64,000 bases of DNA from Archivesica marissinica (taxonomy: Eukaryota > Mollusca > Bivalvia > Venerida > Vesicomyidae), in NCBI GenBank assembly GCA_014843695.1, contig CM026390.1:2023114-2087113 (forward strand), written 5' to 3'. The notes beneath the pieces are model-generated. The model was not told the origin of the DNA and ran no database searches. It saw nothing but the letters and a program-made list of their open reading frames with translations. Made by a program: the position numbers and the translations under genes. This document shows positions 11,940-25,721 of this stretch, piece by piece (the first letter of the stretch is position 1; each line of letters starts with the position of its first letter).

Positions 11940-12840
11940 GTATGGCTTAGAGAATATAGAACCCATTCTATATCGTGCTTCAAACCTGCATGGCTTAGAG
12001 AATATAGAACCCATTCTATATCGTGCTTCAAACCTGCATGGCTTAGAGAATATAGAACCCATTCTATATCGTGCTTCAAACCTGCATGGCTTAGAGAATA
12101 TAGAACCCATTCTATATCGTGCTTCAAACCTGCATGGCTTAGAGAATATAGAACCCATTCTATATCATGCTTCAAACCTGTATGGCTTAGAGAATATAGA
12201 ACCCATTCTATATCGTGCTTCAAACCTGTATGGCTTAGAGAATATAGAACCCATTCTATATCGTGCTTCAAACCTGCATGGCTTAGAGAATATAGAACCC
12301 ATTCTATATCGTGCTTCAAACCTGCATGGCTTAGAGAATATAATTATAGAACCCATTCTATATCGTGCTTCAAACCTGCATGGCTTAGAGAATATAGAAC
12401 CCATTCTATATCGTGCTTCAAACCTGTATGGCTTAGAGAATATAGAACCCATTCTATATCGTGCTTCAAACCTGCATGGTTTAGAGAATATAAAGGAACC
12501 CATTCTATATCGTGCTTCAAACCTGTATGGCTTAGAGAATATAGAACCCATTCTATATCGTGCTTCAAACCTGCATGGCTTAGAGAATATAGAACCCATT
12601 CTATATCGTGCTTCAAACCTGTATGGCTTAGAGAATATAGTACAGAACCCATTCTATATCGTGCTTCAAACCTGCATGGCTTAGAGAATATAGAACCCAT
12701 TCTATATCGTGCTTCAAACCTGCATGGTTTAGAGAATATAAATATAGAACCCATTCTATATCGTGCTTCAAACCTGTATGGCTTAGAGAATATAGAACCC
12801 ATTCTATATCGTGCTTCAAACCTGCATGGCTTAGAGATAT
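11940..12840 (+). repeat. Uniform monomer zone 2
   Basis: Close copies of the type monomer run through this stretch, with a few irregular junctions: AATATAAAGGAACCC near 12488 and AATATAGTACAGAACCC near 12637. These junctions are local insertions that do not recur as a class elsewhere. Toward the right end ATTATA and ATAATA hexamer classes begin to appear. Confidence 0.8.
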
Positions 12841-14313
12841 AGAACCCATTCTATATCGTGCTTCAAGCATACATGGCTTAGAGAATATAGAACCCATTCT
12901 ATATCGTGCTTCAAACCTGCATGGCTTAGAGAATATAGAACCCATTCTATATCGTGCTTCAAACCTGCATGGCTTAGAGAATATAATAATAGAACCCATT
13001 CTATATCGTGCTTCAAACCTGCATGGCTTAGAGAATATAATTATAGAACCCATTCTATATCGTGCTTCAAACCTACATGGCTTAGAGAATATAGAACCCA
13101 TTCTACATCGTGCTTCAAACCTGCATGGCTTAGAGAATATAGAACCCATCCATATATCGTGCTTCAAACCTGTATGTCTTAGAGAATATAGAACCCATTC
13201 TATATGGTGCTTCAAACCTGCATGGCTTAGAGAATATAGAACCCATCCTATATCGTGCTTTAAACCTACATGGCTTTGAGAATATAGAACCCATTCTATA
13301 TCGTGCTTCAAACCTGCATGGCTTAGAGAATATAGAACCCATTCTACATCGTGCTTCAAACATGCATGGCTTAGAGCATATAATTATAGAACCCATTCTA
13401 CATCGTGCTTCAAACCTACATGGCTTAGAGAATATAGAACCCATTCTATATTGTGCTTCAAACCTGTATGGCTTAGAGAATATAATTATAGAACCCATTC
13501 TATATCGTGCTTTAAACCTGTATGGCTTAGAGAATATAATTATAGAACCCATTCTATATCGTGCTTCAAACCTGTATGGCTTAGAGAATATAGAACCCAT
13601 TATATATCGTGCTTCAAACCTGTATGGATTAGAGAATATAGAACCCATTCTATATCGTGCTTCAAACCTGTATGGCTTAGAGAATATAGAACCCATTTTA
13701 TATCATGCTTCAAACCTGTATGGCTTAGAGAATATAAATATAGAACCCATTCTATATCGTGCTTCAAACCTGTATGGCTTAGAGAATATAAATATAGAAC
13801 CCATTCTATATGGTTCTTCAAACCTGCATGGTTTAGAGAATATAGAACCCATTCTATATCGTGCTTAAAACCTGCATGGCTTAGAGAATATAGAACCCAT
13901 TCTATATCGTGCTTCAAACCTGCATGGATTGGATAATATAGAACCCATTCTATATCGTGCCTCAAACATGCATGGCTTGGAGAATATAAATATAGAACCC
14001 ATTCTATATCGTGCTTCAAACCTGTATGGCTTAGAGAATATAATTATAGAACCCATTCTATATCGTGCTTCAAACCTGCATGGCTTAGAGAATATAGAAC
14101 CCATTCTATATCGTGCTTCAAACCTGCATGGCTTAGAGAATATAGAACCCATTATATATCGTGCATCAAACCTGCATGGCTTAAATAATATAGAACCCAT
14201 CCATATATCGTGCTTCAAACCTGTATGGCTTAGAGAATATAGAACCCATTCTATATCGTGCTTCAAACCTGCATGGCTTAGAGAATATAGAACCCATTAT
14301 ATATCGTGCTTCA

Positions 14314-14564
14314 AACCTTCATGGCTTAAATAATATAGAACCCATCCATATATCGTTCTTCAAACCTGTATGGCTTAGAGAATATAGAACCCATTCTATA
14401 TCGTGCTTCAAACCTGCATGGCTTAGAGAATATAGAACCCATTCTACATCGTGCTTCAAACCTGCATGGCTTAGAGTATATAGAACCCATTCTATATCGT
14501 GCTTCATACCTGCATGGCTTAGAGAATATAGAACCCAATCTATATCGGCTTCAAACCTGCATGG
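14314..14564 (+). repeat. HOR block D, copy 2
   Basis: Same variant order as 11455-11705, offset 2,859 bp. The GGCTTC two-base deletion and the CTTCATACC substitution are both kept, so this is copying of a whole segment rather than chance. Confidence 0.83.
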
Positions 14565-15038
14565 CTTAGATAATATAGAACCCATTCTATATCGTGCTTC
14601 AAACCTGTATGGCTTAGAGAATATAGAACCAATTCTATATCGAGCTTCAAACCTGTATGGCTTAGAAAATATAGAATCCATTCTATATTGAGCTTCAAAC
14701 CTGTATGGCTTAGAGAATATAGAACCCATTCTATATAGTGCTTCAAACCTGTATGGCTTAGAGAATATAGATCCCATTCTATATCGTGCTTCAAACCTGC
14801 ATGGCTTAGAGAATATTGAACCCATTCTATAGTGTGCTTCAAAACTGTATGGCTAAGAGAATATAGAACCCATTCTATATCGTGCTTCAAACCTGCATGG
14901 TTTAGAGAATATAATATAGAACCCATTCTATATCGTGCTTCAAACCTGTATGGCTTAGAGAATATAGAACCCATTCTATATCGTGCTTCAAACCTGCATG
15001 GCTTAGAGAAGATAGAACCCATTATATATCGTGCTTCA

Positions 15039-15289
15039 AACCTGCATGGCTTAAATAATATAGAACCCATCCATATATCGTTCTTCAAACCTGTATGGCT
15101 TAGAGAATATAGAACCCATTCTATATCGTGCTTCAAACCTGCTTGGCTTAGAGAATATAGAACCCATTCTACATCGTGCTTCAAACCTGCATGGCTTAGA
15201 GTATATAGAACCCATTCTATATCGTGCTTCATACCTGCATGGCTTAAAGAATATAGAACCCAATCTATATCGGCTTCAAACCTGTATGG
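15039..15289 (+). repeat. HOR block D, copy 3
   Basis: Same variant order, 725 bp after copy 2, with private changes CTGCTTGGC near 15141 and CTTAAAGAATATAG near 15243. The sequence that follows (15360-15480, with ATTGTGC, GAATCCATTTTATATC and ATTGAGC) also matches 11825-11940, so the true block is longer with internal differences. Confidence 0.8.
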
Positions 15290-16559
15290 CTTAGAGAATA
15301 TAGAACCCATTCTATATCGTGCTTCAAACATCTATGGCTTAGAGAATATAGAACCCATTCTATATTGTGCTTCAAACCTGTATGGCTTAGAGAATATAGA
15401 ATCCATTTTATATCGTGCTTCAAACCTGCATGGCTTAGAGAATATAGAATCCATTCTATATTGAGCTTCAAACCTGTAGGGCTTAGAGAATATAGAACCC
15501 ATTATATATAGTGCTTCAAACCTGTATGGCTTAGAGAATATAGAACCCATTCTATATCGTGCTTCAAACCAGCATGGCTTGGAGAATATAAATATAGAAC
15601 CCATTCAATATCGTGCTTCAAACCTGCATGGCTTAGAGAATATAGAACCGATGTTATATCGTGCCTCAAACCTGCATGGCTTAGAGAATATAAAACCCAT
15701 TCTATATCGTGCTTCAAACCTGCATGGCTTAGAGAATATAGAACACATTCTATATCGTGCATCAAACCTGTATGGCTTAGAGCATATAATTATAGAACCC
15801 ATTCTACATCGTGCTTCAAACCTACATGGCTTAGAGAATATAGAACCCATTCTACATCGTGCTTCAAACCTGCATGGTTTAGAGAATATAGAACCCATCC
15901 TATATCGTGCTTCAAACCTGTATAGCTTATAGAATATAGAACCCATTCTATATCGTGCTTTAAAACTGCATGGCTTAGAGATTATAGAACCCATCCATAT
16001 ATCGTGCTTCAAACCTACATGGCTTTGAGAATATAGAACCCATTCTATATCGTGCTTCAAACATGCATGGCTTAGAGAATATAGAACCTATTCTATATCG
16101 TGCTTCAAACCTACATGGCTTAGAGAATATAGAACCCATTCTATATCGTGCTTCAAACCTGCATGGCTTAGAGAATATAGAAACCATTCTATATCGTGCT
16201 TCAAACCTGCATGGCTTAGAGAATATAGAACCCATCCATATATCGTGCTTCAAACCTGTATGGCTTAGAGAATATAGAACCCATTCTATATCGTGCTTCA
16301 AACCTACATGGCTTAGAGAATATAGAACCCATTCTACATCATGCTTCAAACTTGCATGGCTTAGAGAATATAGAACCCATTCTATATCGTGCTTCAAACC
16401 TGCATGGCTTAAATAATATAGAACCCATCTATATGTCGTGCTTCAAACCTGTATGGCTTAGAGAATATAGAACCCATTCTATATCATGCTTCAAACCTGC
16501 ATGGTTTAGAGAATATAGAACCCATCCATATATCGTGCTTCAAACCTACATGGCTTAGA

Positions 16560-16990
16560 GAATATAGAACCCATTCTATATCGTGCTTCAAACCTGCATG
16601 GCTTAGAGAATATAGAACTCATTCTATATCGTGCTTCAAACCTGCATGGCTTAGAGAATATAGAACACATTCTATATCGTCTTCAAACCTGCATGGCTTA
16701 GAGAATATAGAACCCATTCTATATCGGCTTCAAACCTGCATGGCTTAGAGAATATAGAACCCATTCTATATCGGCTTCAAACCTGCATGGCTTAGAGAAT
16801 ATAGAACCCATTCTATATCGGCTTCAAACCTGTATGGCTTAGAGAATATAGTATAGAACCCATTCTATATGGTGCTTCAAACCTGTATGGCTTAGAGAAT
16901 ATAGAACCCATTCTATATCGGCTTCAAACCGCATGGCTTAGAGAATATAGAACCCATTCTATATCGTGCTTCAAACCTGTATGGCTTAGA
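16560..16990 (+). repeat. Cluster of shortened monomers (CGGCTTC)
   Basis: Several successive monomers carry TATATCGGCTTCAAACC, two bases short of the usual CGTGCTTC, near 16723, 16771, 16819 and 16916. CGTCTTC near 16677 and CCGCATGG near 16928 are similar losses. Insertions AATATAGTATAGAACC near 16850 and AATATATGTTAGAACC near 16995 flank them. The repeated identical deletion suggests a local expansion of one deleted monomer. Confidence 0.8.
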
Positions 16991-17099
16991 GAATATATGT
17001 TAGAACCCATTCTATATTGTGCTTCAAACCTTCATGGCTTAGAGAATATAGAACCCATCCATATATCGTGCTTCAAACCTGTATGGCTTAGAGCATATA

Positions 17100-19140
17100 A
17101 TTATAGAACCCATTCTACATCGTGCTTCAAACCTGCATGGCTTAGAGAATATAGAACCCATTCTATATCGTGCTTCAAACCTGCATGGCTTAGAGAATAT
17201 AATTGAACCCATTCTATATCGTGCTTCAAACCTGCATGGCTTAGAGAATATAGAACCCATTCTATATCGTGCTTCAAACCTGCATGGCTTAGAGAATATA
17301 GAACCAATCTATATCGTGCTTCAAACCTGTATGGCTTAGAGAATATAGAACCCATTCTATATCGTGCTTCAAACCTACATGGCTTAGAGAATATAGAACC
17401 CATTCTACATCGTGCTTCAAACCTGCATGGCTTAGAGAATATAGAACCCATTCTATATCGTGCTTCAAACCTGTATGGCTTAGAGAATATAGAACCCATT
17501 CTATATCGTGCTTCAAACCTACATGGCTTAGAGAATATAGAACCCATTCTATATCGTGCTTCAAACCTACATGGCTTAGAGAATATAGAACCCATTCTAC
17601 ATCGTGCTTCAAACCTGCATGGCTTAGAGAATATAGAACCCATTCTATATCGTGCTTCAAACCTGCATGGCTTAGAGATATAATTATAGAACCCATTCTA
17701 CATCGTGCTTCAAACCTACATGGCTTAGAGAATATAGAACCCATTCTATATCGTGCTTCAAACCTGCATGGCTTAGAGAATATAGAACCCATTCTATATC
17801 GTGCTTCAAACCTGCATGGCTTAGAGAATATAGAACCCATTCTATATCGTGCTTCAAACCTGCATGGCTTAGAGAATATAGAACCCATCCTATATCGTGC
17901 TTCAAACCTGTATGGCTTAGAGAATATAGAACCCATTCTATATCGTGCTTCAAACCTGCATGGCTTAGAGAATATAGAACCCATTCTATATCGTGCTTCA
18001 AACCTACATGGCTTAGAGAATATAGAACCCATTCTATATCGTGCTTCAAACCTGCATGGCTTAGAGAATATAGAACCCATTCTATATCGTGCTTCAAACC
18101 TGTATGGCTTAGAGAATATAGAACCCATTCTATATCGTGCTTCAAACCTGCATGGCTTAGAGAATATAGAACCCATTCTATATCGTGCTTCAAACCTGTA
18201 TGGCTTAGAGAATATAGAACCCATTCTATATCGTGCTTCAAACCTGCATGGCTTAGAGAATATAGAACCCATTCTATATCGTGCTTCAAACCTGCATGGC
18301 TTAGAGAATATAGAACCCATTCTATATCGTGCTTCAAACCTGCATGGCTTAGAGAATATAGAACCCATTCTATATCGTGCTTCAAACCTGCATGGCTTAG
18401 AGAATATAGAACCCATTCTATATCGTGCTTCAAACCTGCATGGCTTAGAGAATATAGAACCCATTCTATATCGTGCTTCAAACCTGCATGGCTTAGAGAA
18501 TATAATTATAGAACCCATTCTACATCGTGCTTCAAACCTGCATGGCTTAGAGAATATAGAACCCATTCTATATCGTGCTTCAAACCTGCATGGCTTAGAG
18601 AATATAATAGAACCCATTCTACATCGTGCTTCAAACCTGCATGGCTTAGAGAATATAGAACCCATTCTACATCATGCTTCAAACCTGCATGGCTTAGAGC
18701 ATATAATTATAGAACCAATTCTACATCGTGCTTCAAACCTGTATGGCTTAGAGAATATAGAACCCATTCTATATCGTGCTTCAAACCTACATGGCTTAGA
18801 GAATATAGAACCCATTCTATATCGTGCTTCAAACCTGCATGGCTTAGAGAATATAGAACCCATTCTATATCATGCTTCAAACCTGCATGGCTTAGAGAAT
18901 ATAGAACCCATTCTACATCGTGCTTCAAACCTGCATGGCTTAGAGAATATAGAACCCATTCTATATCGTGCTTCAAACCTGCATGGCTTAGAGAATATAG
19001 AACCCATTCTATATCGTGCTTCAAACCTGCATGGCTTAGAGAATATAGAACCCATTCTATATCGTGCTTCAAACCTGCATGGCTTAGAGAATATAGAACC
19101 CATTCTATATCGTGCTTCAAACCTGCATGGCTTAGAGAAT
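17100..19140 (+). repeat. Uniform monomer zone 3
   Basis: More than forty nearly identical monomers lie here with very few indels (17674, 18604 and the edges). The minus-strand frame at 17289-18665 stays open for 458 codons purely because the repeat has no stop there. A mixed region containing the CTTAGAGCATATAATTATAG variant follows on the right. Confidence 0.87.
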
Positions 19141-22100
19141 ATAATTATAGAATACATTCAACATCGTGCTTCAAACCTGCATGGCTTAGAAAATATAGAA
19201 CCCATCCTATATCGTGATTCAAACCTACATGGCTTTGAGAATATAGAACACATTCTATATCGTGCTTCAAACCTGCATGGCTTAGAGAATATAGAACCCA
19301 TTCTACATCATGCTTCAAACCTGCATGGCTTAGAGCATATAATTATAGACACAATTCTACATCGTGCTTCAAACCTGTATGGCTTAGAGAATATAGAACC
19401 CATTCTATATCGTGCTTCCAACCTGCATGACTTAGAGAATATAGAACCCATCCATATATCGTGCTTCAAACCTGTATGGCTTAGAGAATATAGAACCCAT
19501 TCTATATCGTGCTTCAAACCTATATGGCTTAGAGAAAATAGAACCCATTCTACATCATGCTTCAAATCTGCATGGCTTAGAGCATATAATTATAAAACCA
19601 ATTCTACATCTTGCTTCAAACCTACATGGCTTAGAGAATATAGAACCCATTCGATATCATGCTTCAACCCTGCATGTCTTAGAGAATATAGAACCCATTC
19701 TACATCGTGCTTCAAACCTGCATGGCTTAGAGAATATAGAACCCATCCATATATCATGCTTCAAACATGTATGGCTTAGAGAATATAGAACCCATCCATA
19801 TATCGTGCTTCTAACCTACATGGCTTTGAGAATATAGAACCCATTCTGTATCGTGCTTCAAACCTACATGGCTTAGAGAATATAGAACCCATTATATATC
19901 GTGCTTCAAACATGTATGGCTTAGAGAATATAGAACCCATTCTATATCGTGCCTCAAACCTACATGCCTTAGGGAATATAGAACCCATTCTATATCGTGC
20001 TTCAAACCTACATGGCTTAGAGAATATAGAACCCATTCTACATCATGCTTCAAACCTGCATGGCTTAGAGCATATAATTATAGAACCCATTCTACATCGT
20101 GATTCAAACATACAAGGCTTAGAGAATATAGAACCCATTCTATATCGTGCTTCAAACCTGCATGGTATAGAGAACATAGAACCCATTCTATATCGTGCTT
20201 CAAACCTGCATGGCTTAGAGAATATAGAACCCATCCATATATCGTGCTTCAAACCTGTATGGCTTAGAGAATATAGAACCCATTCAATATCGTGCTTCAA
20301 ACTTACATGGCTTAGAGAATATAGAACCAATCCATATCGTGCTTCAAACCTGTATGGCTTAGAGAATATAGAACCCATTCTATATCGTGCTTCAAACCTA
20401 CATGGCTTAGAGAATATAGAACCCATTCTACATCATGCTTCAAACCTGCATGGCTTAGAGAATATAGAACCCATTCTATATCGTGCTTCAAACCTGCATG
20501 GCTTAGAGCATATAATTATAGAACCCATTCTACACCGTGCTTCAAACCTACAAGGCTTAGAGAATATAGAACCCATTCTATATCGTGCTTCAAACCTGCA
20601 TGTCTTAGAGAATATAGAACCCATCCATATATCGTGCTTCAAACATGTATGGCTTAGAGAATATAGAACCCATTCTATATCGTGCTTCAAACCTGTATCG
20701 CTTAGAGAATATAGAACCCATTCTATATCGTGCTTCAAACCTACATGGCTTAGAGAATATAGAACCCATCCATATATCGTGCTTCAAACCTGTATGGCTT
20801 AGAGAATATAGAACCCATTCTATATCGTGCTTCAAACCTACATGGCTTAGAGAATATAGAACCAGGTCTATATCGTGCTTCAAACCTACATGGCTTTGAG
20901 AATATAGAACCCATTCCATATCGTGCTTCAAACCTGTATGGCTTAGAGAATATAGAACCCATTATATATCGTGCTTCAAACCTGCATGGCTTAGAGCATA
21001 TAATTATAGAACCCATTCTACATCGTGCTTCAAACCTACATGGCTTAGAGAATATAGAACACATTCGATATCGTGCTTCAAACCTGCATGGCTTAGAGAA
21101 TATAGAACCCATTCTATATCATGCTTCAAACCTGCATGGCTTGGAGAATATAATTATAGAACCCATTCTACATCGTGCTTCAAACCTGCATGGCTTAGAG
21201 AATATAGAACCCATCCATATATCGTGCTTCAAACCTACATGGCTTTGAGAATATAGAACCCATTCTATATCGTGCTTCAAACCTGCATGGCTTAGAGAAT
21301 ATAGAACCCATTCTACATCATGCTTCAAACCTGCATGGCTTAGAGCATATAATTATAGAACCAATTCTACATCGTGCTTCAAACCTGTTTGGCTTAGAGA
21401 ATATAGAACCCATTCTATATCGTGCTTCAAACCTGCATGGCTTAGAGAATATAGAACCCATTCTATATCGTGCTTCAAACCTGCATGGCTTAGAGAATAT
21501 AGAACCCATTCTATATCGTGCTTCAAACCTACATGGCTTAGAGATTATAGAACCCATTCTACATCATGCTTCAAACCTGCATGGCTTAGAGCATATAATT
21601 ATAGAACCAATTCTACATCTTGCTTCAAACCTACATGGCTTAGAGAATATAGAACCCATTCTATATCGTGCTTCAAACCTGCATGGCTTAGAGAATATAG
21701 AACCCATTCTACATCGTGCTTCAAACCTGCATGGCTTAGAGAATATAGAACCCATTCATATATCATGCTTCAAACATGTATGGCTTAGAGAATATAGAAC
21801 CCATTCTATATCGTGCTTCAAACCTACATGGCTTAGAGAATATAGAACCCATTCTATATCGTGCTTCAAACCTGCATGGCTTAGAGAATATAGAACCCAT
21901 TCTATATCGTGCTTCAAACCTGCATGGCTTAGAGAATATAGAACCCATTCTATATCGTGCCTCAAACCTACATGCCTTAGGGAATATAGAACCCATTCTA
22001 TATCGTGCTTCAAACCTACATGGCTTAGAGAATATAGAACCCATTCTACATCATGCTTCAAACCTGCATGGCTTAGAGCATATAATTATAGAACCCATTC

Positions 22101-22789
22101 TACATCGTGATTCAAACCTACATGGCTTAGAGAATATAGAACCCATTCTATATCGTGCTTCAAACCTGCATGCTATAGAGAATATAGAACCCATTCTATA
22201 TCGTGCTTCAAACCTGCATGGCTTAGAGAATATAGAACCCATCCATATATCGTGCTTCAAACCTGTATGGCTTAGAGAATATAGAACCCATTCTATATCG
22301 TGCTTCAAACTTACATGGCTTAGAGAATATAGAAACCATTCTATATCGTGCTTCAAACCTGCATGGTATAGAGAATATAGAACCCATTCTATATCGTGCT
22401 TCAAACCTGCATGGCTTAGAGCATAAAGAACTCATTCTATATCGTGCTTCAAACCTGCATGGCTTAGAGAATATAGAACCAATCCATATATCGTGCTTCA
22501 AACCTGTATGGCTTAGAGAATATAGAACCCATTCTATATCGTGCTTCAAACCTACATGGCTTAGAGAATATAGAACCCATTCTACATCATGCTTCAAACC
22601 TGCATGGCTTAGAGAATATAGAACCCATTCTATATCGTGCTTCAAACCTGCATGGCTTAGAGCATATAATTATAGAACCCATTCTACACCGTGCTTCAAA
22701 CCTACAAGGCTTAGAGAATATAGAACCCATTCTATATCGTGCTTCCAACCTGCATGGCTTAGAGAATATAGAACCCATCCATATATCGT

Positions 22790-25721
22790 GCTTCAAACCT
22801 GCATGGCTTAGAAAATATAGAACCCATTCCATATCGTGCTTCAAACCTGTATGGCTTAGAGAATATAGAACCCATTCTATATCGTGCTTCAAACCTGCAT
22901 GGCTTAGAGAATATAGAACCCATTCTATATCGTGCTTCAAACCTGCATGGCTTAGAGAATATAGAACCCATTCTATATCGTGCTTCAAACCTACATGGCT
23001 TAGAGAATATAGAACCCATTCTATATCGTGCTTCAAACCTGCATGGCTTAGAGAATATAGAACCCATTCTATATCGTGCTTCAAACCTGCATGGCTTAGA
23101 GAATATAGAACCAATTCTATATCGTGCTTCAAACCTACATGGCTTTGAGAATATAGAACCCATTCCATATCGTGCTTCAAACCTGCATGGCTTAGAGAAT
23201 ATAGAACCCATTCTATATCGTGCTTCAAACCTGCATGGCTTAGAGAATATAGAACCCATTCTACATCGCTTCAAACCTGCATGGCTTAGAGAATATAGAA
23301 CCCATTCTATATCGTGCTTCAAACCTGCATGGCTTAGAGAATATAGAACCCATTCTATATCATGCTTCAAACCTGCATGGCTTAGAGAATATAATTATAG
23401 AACCCATTCTACATCGTGCTTCAAACCTGCATGGCTAGAGAATATAGACCATTCTATATCGTGCTTCAAACCTGCATGGCTTAGAGAATATAGAACCATT
23501 CTATATCGTGCTTCAAACCTGCATGGCTTAGAGAATATAGAACCCATTCTATATCGTGCTTCAAACCTGCATGGCTTAGAGAATATAGAAACCATTCTAT
23601 ATCGTGCTTCAAACCTGCATGGTTTAGAGAATATAGAACCCATTCTATATCGTGCTTCAAACCTGCATGGCTTAGAGAATATAGAACCCATTCTATATCG
23701 TGCTTCAAACCTGCATGGCTTAGAGAATATAGAACCCATTCTACATCATGCTTCAAACCTGCATGGCTTAGAGCATATAATTATAGAACCCATTCTATAT
23801 CGTGCTTCAAACCTGCATGGCTTAGAGAATATATATAGAACCCATTCTATATCGTGCTTCAAACCTGTATGGCTTAGAGAATATAGAACCCATTCTATAT
23901 CGTGCTTCAAACCTACATGGCTTAGAGAATATAGAACCCATTATACATCATGCTTCAAACCTGCATGGCTTAGAGAATATAGAACCCATTCTATATCGTG
24001 CTTCAAACCTGCATGGCTTAGAGCATATATTATAGAACCCATTCTACATCGTGCTTCAAACCTACATGGCTTAGAGAATATAGAACCCATTCTATATCGT
24101 GCTTCAAACCTGCATGGCTTAGAGAATATAGAACCCATCCTATATCGTGCTTCAAACCTGCATGGCTTAGAGAATATAGAACCCATTCTATATCGTGCTT
24201 CAAACCTGCATGGCTTAGAGAATATAGAACCCATTCTATATCGTGCTTCAAACCTGTATGGCTTAGAGAATATAGAACCCATTCTATATCGTGCTTCAAA
24301 CCTGCATGGCTTAGAGAATATAGAACCCATTCTACATCGTGCTTCAAACCTGCATGGCTTAGAGAATATAGAACCCATTCTATATCGTGCTTCAAACCTG
24401 CATGGCTTAGAGAATATAGAACCCATTCTATATCGTGCTTCAAACCTGTATGGCTTAGAGAATATAGAACCCATTCTATATCGTGCTTCAAACTTGCATG
24501 GCTTAGAGAATATAGAACCCATTCTATATCGTGCTTCAAACCTGCATGGCTTAGAGAATATAGAACCCATTCTATATCGTGCTTCAAACCTACATGGCTT
24601 AGAGAATATAGAACCCATTCTATATCGTGCTTCAAACCTGCATGGCTTAGAGAATATAGAACCCATTCTATATCGTGCTTCAAACCTGCATGGCTTAGAG
24701 AATATAGAACCCATTCTATATCGTGCTTCAAACCTGCATGGCTTAGAGAATATAGAACCCATTCTATATCATGCTTCAAACCTGCATGGCTTAGAGAATA
24801 TAGAACCCATTCTATATCGTGCTTCAAACCTGCATGGCTTAGAGAAATATAGAACCCATTCTATATCGTGCTTCAAACCTGCATGGCTTAGAGAATATAG
24901 AACCCATTCTATATCGTGCTTCAAACCTGCATGGCTTAGAGAATATAGAACCCATTCTATATCGTGCTTCAAACCTGCATGGCTTAGAGAATATAGACCC
25001 ATTCTATATCGTGCTTCAAACCTGCATGGCTTAGAGAATATAGAACCCATTCTATATCGTGCTTCAAACCTGCATGGCTTAGAGAATATAGAACCCATTC
25101 TATATCGTGCTTCAAACCTGCATGGCTTAGAGAATATAATTATAGAACCCATTCTACATCGTGCTTCAAACCTGCATGGCTTAGAGAATATAGAACCCAT
25201 TCTATATCGTGCTTCAAACCTGCATGGCTTAGAGAATATAGAACCCATTCTATATCGTGCTTCAAACCTGCATGGCTTAGAGAATATAATTATAGAACCC
25301 ATTCTACATCGTGCTTCAAACCTGCATGGCTTAGAGAATATAGAACCCATTCTATATCGTGCTTCAAACCTGCATGGCTTAGAGAATATAGAACCCATTC
25401 TATATCGTGCTTCAAACCTACATGGCTTAGAGAATATAGAACCCATTCTACATCGTGCTTCAAACCTGCATGGCTTAGAGAATATAGAACCCATTCTACA
25501 TCGTGCTTCAAACCTGTATGGCTTAGAGAATATAGAACCCATTCTATATCGTGCTTCAAACCTGTATGGCTTAGAGAATATAAATATAGAACCCATTCTA
25601 CATCGTGCTTCAAACCTGTATGGCTTAGAGAATATAGAACCCATTCTATATCGTGCTTCAAACCTACATGGCTTAGAGAATATAGAACCCATTCTATATC
25701 GTGCTTCAAACCTGCATGGCT
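22790..25721 (+). repeat. Uniform monomer zone 4, abutting the gap
   Basis: This is the longest uniform stretch, close to 3 kb of near-consensus monomers with scattered ATTATA class copies and small deletions near 23260-23510 and 24845-24995. It runs directly into the N gap. Assemblers tend to fail in such regions, which fits the gap position. Confidence 0.87.
25133..25160 (+). repeat. 54-bp monomer class with ATTATA hexamer and CTACAT
   Basis: This is an example of the most frequent long class. After AATATA the hexamer ATTATA is inserted before GAACCC, and in most cases the following CTATAT reads CTACAT. The two changes travel together across the window (for example near 190, 950, 2030, 13390, 17100, 39270 and 52710), so the class is an ancestral subfamily rather than repeated independent mutation. 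Some copies break the linkage, for example near 9101 and 12350, where CTATAT is kept. Confidence 0.9.

Larger units (their letters stand above)
1..25721 (+). repeat. 48-bp satellite array, left contig
   Basis: This is continuous head-to-tail copies of a monomer of about 48 bp with no interruption by other sequence. Each copy can be followed by its recurring words: GAACCCATTCTATATCGTG, then CTTCAAACCTGCATGG, then CTTAGAGAATATA. Copies differ by scattered substitutions, by 6-bp insertions after AATATA and by rare short indels. All copies lie in the same orientation; I saw no inverted copy. Seen in sequence: period, orientation and absence of unique sequence. Inferred: satellite heterochromatin of a eukaryote. 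The array enters at base 1 already in mid-repeat, so its left edge is outside the window. Confidence 0.98.
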
